Position numbers and translations under genes: made by a program
Part shown: in pieces, positions 6,783 to 9,492 of the stretch
How positions within the stretch are numbered: position 1 is the stretch's first letter
Layout: each line of letters begins with the position of its first letter
The notes under the pieces: model-generated
What the model was told of the DNA's origin: nothing
The model's input: the letters and a program-made list of their open reading frames with translations, nothing else
Database searches by the model: none
From: Thermoleophilaceae bacterium
GTDB taxonomy: Bacteria; Actinomycetota; Thermoleophilia; Solirubrobacterales; Thermoleophilaceae
Length of the DNA: 9,492 nucleotides
Assembly (NCBI GenBank): GCA_013813135.1
Contig: JACCSF010000008.1
Location: forward strand, 1 to 9,492
Direction of reading: 5' to 3'

Positions 6783-8450
6783 CTACCTCGAGCGGAATCG
6801 CCGCAGCCAGCGGAGGGCCCATCCGGGAAGCGCCCGCTTCATCAAATTCGTGATGTGAACGCGTCGCCTTGACGGGCCTCTGTTGTGTGGCGCGGGCGGT
6901 ACAGGCTGCACGTTCCGAGGCTTCGGATGGGCGAAGTCGGTCACCCTGAGCGAGAGGTTGCCCACGTCGGTCGTATACGGCTCAACCATGCGGCGCCCGA
7001 TGATCGGCCGCCCGCCCACGCGACTCAGGCGGCGAATGGAGACCCACCCGCAGCTGCGCAGTTCGATGAAGGTGTCCCACGTTCCTGCTTCCAGTTCGGA
7101 GCCGATGGCGACCGTTGCGGGATCAATCACGACGGTGCCTCGGGGGGCGATGATGAGGGCATCGTCGATCACCCGTGTCTGCTCCTGCAGCCTCAGTGGA
7201 ACCTCATATTCGACGAGGCTGCCTCGGTGGCGAAGCACCAGGGATAGCTTCGTGGCGGCGACCTCCGAGGTGAAGTCAAGATCATCGGCGAGGATCGTCG
7301 GCTCGCCCGCCAACGGCGGCGGGGGCTGCCACGAGATGGTGCCACCCCGCTCGATCAGCCGAACCGGCGTGCCATCGGCGTAGCTCATCGTCGCCGATAC
7401 CGAGAGCCGCAACGCTGCTGGGGTTGCCTCGATCGAATCGAGGACGACATCCGCTTTCAATCCGTTCTCAATCGCCGCCTGCGCGGCAACCAGATCGAGC
7501 CGGCCCGCCATGAGAGACCGGGAGAGTGGCTTGAATCGACCTGGGAGGAGTCCGGTGACGCCGGGTCCGAAACGTTCCGAAGCGAGGCGGTGAACCTCGG
7601 AGAACGTCTCACGGACGTGTGGGTCGCGACCCTCCACCCATGCCTTGCCCCGCATTCGCTGGAGCACGTTGGAGCGGTACCAGTGCAGGTAGAGGCGATC
7701 GCGCTGCAGCCCGGGAGCGGTGTGCTTGTCGATGACGTCGAGGACATCGCGCACAGCGCGGTAGTAGACAACCGGATCTGCCGGGGCGAAGGACGCGTTC
7801 GTCGCATCCTCTCGACTCATCCAGTGATAGCACGGGTAGTCGCTAAGGATCGACATGCGTTTGGCTTGCAGGAACGCCTCCATCACGAAGACGTGATCCT
7901 CAAGCCGGCGGCGGCCCTCCGGGAAGCGAATCTCATGCTCGTCCAGGAACGAACGGCGAAAGAGCTTGTGGGGGCTGAGCAGGCCGAGGAGTGGCGGGTT
8001 GTTTCCCCCGTCCGTCAGCGACGCGTCGTCGACATTGCGGGCGAACTGATACCTGGGCACATACTTTCCCTTGCCGTGCCCCACGATCTTGCCGACGACG
8101 ACATCGGCGCCGTTGCGCTCGGCATAGTCGTAGAGGCGCTCTAGGGCCTCGTCGGAGATCCAGTCGTCGTTGTCGACGAAGTACACGTACTTGCCCGCGG
8201 CGGCTTCGATTCCCACGTTGCGCGGCCGTCCCGGCCAGCCCGAGTTCGGGATGTGAATGGCCGTGATGTTGTCGTGTTGCGCGGCGACCGCGTCCAGCCG
8301 ATCCGCGGTGCCATCGGTCGAGCCGTCGTCGACGAAGATCGCCTCGTACTCGTCTGACGGCAGCGATTGACGGAGAATCGAGGCGATGCAGTCATCGATG
8401 TACGCGCCCGGGTTGTAGACCGGCACGACGACGCTGACCTTGACCGCCAT
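6783..8450 (-). CDS. Family 2 glycosyltransferase, TarS-like (predicted teichoic acid/polymer glycosylation)
   Basis: This is a 555-residue cytoplasmic glycosyltransferase with a GT-A catalytic domain at about 1-230 and a long C-terminal region. The N-terminus VSVVVPVYN and VDDGSTDGT (40-48) are classic GT2 nucleotide-sugar-binding motifs, and FVDNDDW at 91-97 is the DXD-type metal site. The segment NSGWPGRPRNVGIEAAAG (69-86) and the block SPHKLFRRSFLDEHEIRFPE (159-178) followed by an LED (183-185) and RMSILSDYPCYHW (198-210) closely parallel Staphylococcus TarS, the wall teichoic acid N-acetylglucosaminyltransferase. Glu184-Asp185 fall where TarS has its Glu-Asp catalytic-base pair. Residues about 330-510 look beta-rich, similar in position to the C-terminal domains of TarS. 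The tail (about 530-555) is strongly basic with tryptophans and leucines and may bind the membrane. Its start overlaps the MFS stop (TGATG), and GGAG lies 8 bp upstream. Likely job: adding a sugar to the polyol-phosphate chain. The sugar is unknown; GT2 assignment is firm and TarS-like role moderately sure. Confidence 0.9.
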   Translation of the reverse strand: MAVKVSVVVPVYNPGAYIDDCIASILRQSLPSDEYEAIFVDDGSTDGTADRLDAVAAQHDNITAIHIPNSGWPGRPRNVGIEAAAGKYVYFVDNDDWISDEALERLYDYAERNGADVVVGKIVGHGKGKYVPRYQFARNVDDASLTDGGNNPPLLGLLSPHKLFRRSFLDEHEIRFPEGRRRLEDHVFVMEAFLQAKRMSILSDYPCYHWMSREDATNASFAPADPVVYYRAVRDVLDVIDKHTAPGLQRDRLYLHWYRSNVLQRMRGKAWVEGRDPHVRETFSEVHRLASERFGPGVTGLLPGRFKPLSRSLMAGRLDLVAAQAAIENGLKADVVLDSIEATPAALRLSVSATMSYADGTPVRLIERGGTISWQPPPPLAGEPTILADDLDFTSEVAATKLSLVLRHRGSLVEYEVPLRLQEQTRVIDDALIIAPRGTVVIDPATVAIGSELEAGTWDTFIELRSCGWVSIRRLSRVGGRPIIGRRMVEPYTTDVGNLSLRVTDFAHPKPRNVQPVPPAPHNRGPSRRRVHITNLMKRALPGWALRWLRRFRSR

Positions 8451-9492
8451 CAGGGGCGCTCCATCGGCATTGCGGGTGCGCCCTGCCGAGCCCGGACGAC
8501 ACCGGGCCGATCAGACGGCCGGCGCGGCACGCGCAGCGAGACGGCCACGGCGACGATCGCCATGGCCACCATCAGCACGTCGATGAGCCCGATGGCCGAG
8601 ACGAGCGGGATGGTGCCCGCGTCGGCCACCGCCACGATCGCTCCGCCGACTCCCGCGCCGAACGCGGTCCCCAGCGTGAACATGAGCTGCAGCGCGGACG
8701 AGCTGTAGCCCTCCTCGCCGGGCGCCGCCGTCTCGAGGATCATCAGCGCCAGCATCGAGTACGCGAGGCCCATGCCCAGCCCGGCGACGGCCCACCCGAT
8801 GGCGACCACCAGCACCGGCATCTGCGGGATGAGCACCAGGGCAGTGATCGTGATCCCGGCGCCGATGAGTCCCGCTCCGCTCGTTACCAGCGTGCGCCGG
8901 ATGCCGGCCGCCGCCGCACGGGCCTGCACCCAGGAGCCGATGGTCCACGTCACCGCCGCCGCCGAGAGCGCGAGGCCGCCAAGCGTCACGCTGCCGCCGC
9001 GCACGTCGACCACCGTCAGCGGCACGAAGGCCTCCGTCCCGAAGAAGGCGAAGGCGATGACGAACACGACGCTTACGACGGCCGGGCGTCCGCGGCGTAG
9101 GAGGAGCGTGCCGGTCGGGAGCAGGTGGCGCAGCGCCCCGATCGCCAGCCACGCGCCGACCACCGCCAGCACCGGCGCCAGGGGCAGGCCCACGGTGAGG
9201 GCACCCACCAGGAGCGTCGAGCCGAGTGCCAGGCGAATCGCGTCAAGCGCGCGCCGCCCATCGGCCCGCAGCGGGACGGCTGCGCGCTGCGCCGGTCCGA
9301 GTCGCGCCAGTTGCGGGTAGACGGCGATCCCCATCAGCAGCACGGGGGGCACGATGCCGAGGAAGACCCAGCGCCAGTCGATGGTGTCGGTCACCCATCC
9401 GGCGAGCGCCGGACCGACCAACCCGGGAACGACCCAGGCGCTCGACACGAGCGCGATCATGCGCGGCGTGACCGACGCGGGATACGCGCGCG
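8450..9492 (-). CDS. MFS transporter, 14-TM (DHA2/EmrB-QacA-like) (partial, N-terminus off right edge)
   Basis: This is the C-terminal 346 or so residues of a major facilitator superfamily permease. An ATG exists at 9460, but the frame continues open to the window edge, reading RAYPASVTPRMIALVSS, which is the usual lead-in to the fifth helix of these transporters. The protein therefore starts outside the window and that ATG is internal. The motif SSAWVVPGLVGPALAGWVTD followed by WRWVFLGIVPP is the conserved helix 5-6 region (motif C-like) of proton antiporters. About ten hydrophobic spans can be counted from there to the end, which suits a 14-helix drug or metabolite exporter. The tail (about the last 25 residues) is hydrophilic, proline- and arginine-rich. 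Its stop overlaps the glycosyltransferase start by one base (TGATG), so both are likely transcribed together. The substrate is unknown; a link to surface-polymer synthesis rests only on gene order, and it may be an unrelated efflux pump. Confidence 0.88.
   Translation of the reverse strand, partial: RAYPASVTPRMIALVSSAWVVPGLVGPALAGWVTDTIDWRWVFLGIVPPVLLMGIAVYPQLARLGPAQRAAVPLRADGRRALDAIRLALGSTLLVGALTVGLPLAPVLAVVGAWLAIGALRHLLPTGTLLLRRGRPAVVSVVFVIAFAFFGTEAFVPLTVVDVRGGSVTLGGLALSAAAVTWTIGSWVQARAAAAGIRRTLVTSGAGLIGAGITITALVLIPQMPVLVVAIGWAVAGLGMGLAYSMLALMILETAAPGEEGYSSSALQLMFTLGTAFGAGVGGAIVAVADAGTIPLVSAIGLIDVLMVAMAIVAVAVSLRVPRRPSDRPGVVRARQGAPAMPMERP
8459..8462 (-). promoter_or_regulatory. Shine-Dalgarno sequence of the glycosyltransferase, inside the MFS gene end
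   Basis: On the minus strand GGAG lies 8 bases before the ATG at 8450. It is the only well-placed Shine-Dalgarno core I can see for any gene start in the window. It lies within the last codons of the MFS gene and, with the TGATG stop/start overlap, supports the chosen start and coupled translation. Confidence 0.55.

Noticed and set aside
1..9492. CRISPR array, tRNA/rRNA genes, insertion sequences, phage or toxin-antitoxin genes
   Set aside because: Looked for by eye on both strands; no spaced direct repeats, cloverleaf-like segments, transposase motifs or terminal inverted repeats were found, and coding sequence fills nearly the whole window.

Overview
The window is a GC-rich, gene-dense bacterial segment that reads as part of a cell-surface polymer locus, specifically a teichoic-acid-like or capsule-like poly(polyol phosphate) system. 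Seven of its eight genes fit that theme: a two-gene ABC exporter of the TagG/TagH (Wzm/Wzt) kind, three CDP-glycerol/CDP-ribitol polyol-phosphate transferases of the TagB/TagF superfamily, one fused cytidylyltransferase plus short-chain reductase of the kind that makes CDP-ribitol, and one family-2 glycosyltransferase resembling the TarS wall-teichoic-acid glycosyltransferase. The eighth gene is a partial MFS transporter.

Layout. A leftward operon (about 3882 down to 1) runs: cytidylyltransferase-SDR fusion, transferase 1, ABC permease, ABC ATPase (cut by the left edge). The genes are 10 bp apart, overlapping by 17 bp, and 6 bp apart, in that order. A 50-bp divergent gap (3883-3932) separates it from a rightward pair (3933-6769) of two further transferases joined by a 4-bp ATGA overlap. 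These converge, 13 bp apart, on a leftward pair (9492 down to 6783): the MFS transporter, cut by the right edge, followed by the glycosyltransferase, joined by a TGATG stop/start overlap.

How the genes could work together (inference). The fusion enzyme would reduce ribulose 5-phosphate and activate the product as CDP-ribitol. The three membrane-associated transferases would prime and extend a polyol-phosphate chain on a lipid-linked acceptor at the inner face of the membrane. The TarS-like enzyme would decorate the chain with sugars, and the ABC exporter would flip the finished polymer outward. No initiating enzymes (TagO/TagA type) and no TagD-type glycerol-3-phosphate cytidylyltransferase lie in the window, so the acceptor and the full polymer structure are unknown.

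Organism. High GC, short gaps, frequent stop/start overlaps and mostly absent Shine-Dalgarno sequences suit a GC-rich monoderm such as an actinomycete or a GC-rich Chloroflexota lineage. The sequence alone does not settle this. No tRNA, rRNA, CRISPR array, insertion sequence or phage gene was seen. No gap between genes exceeds 50 bp.
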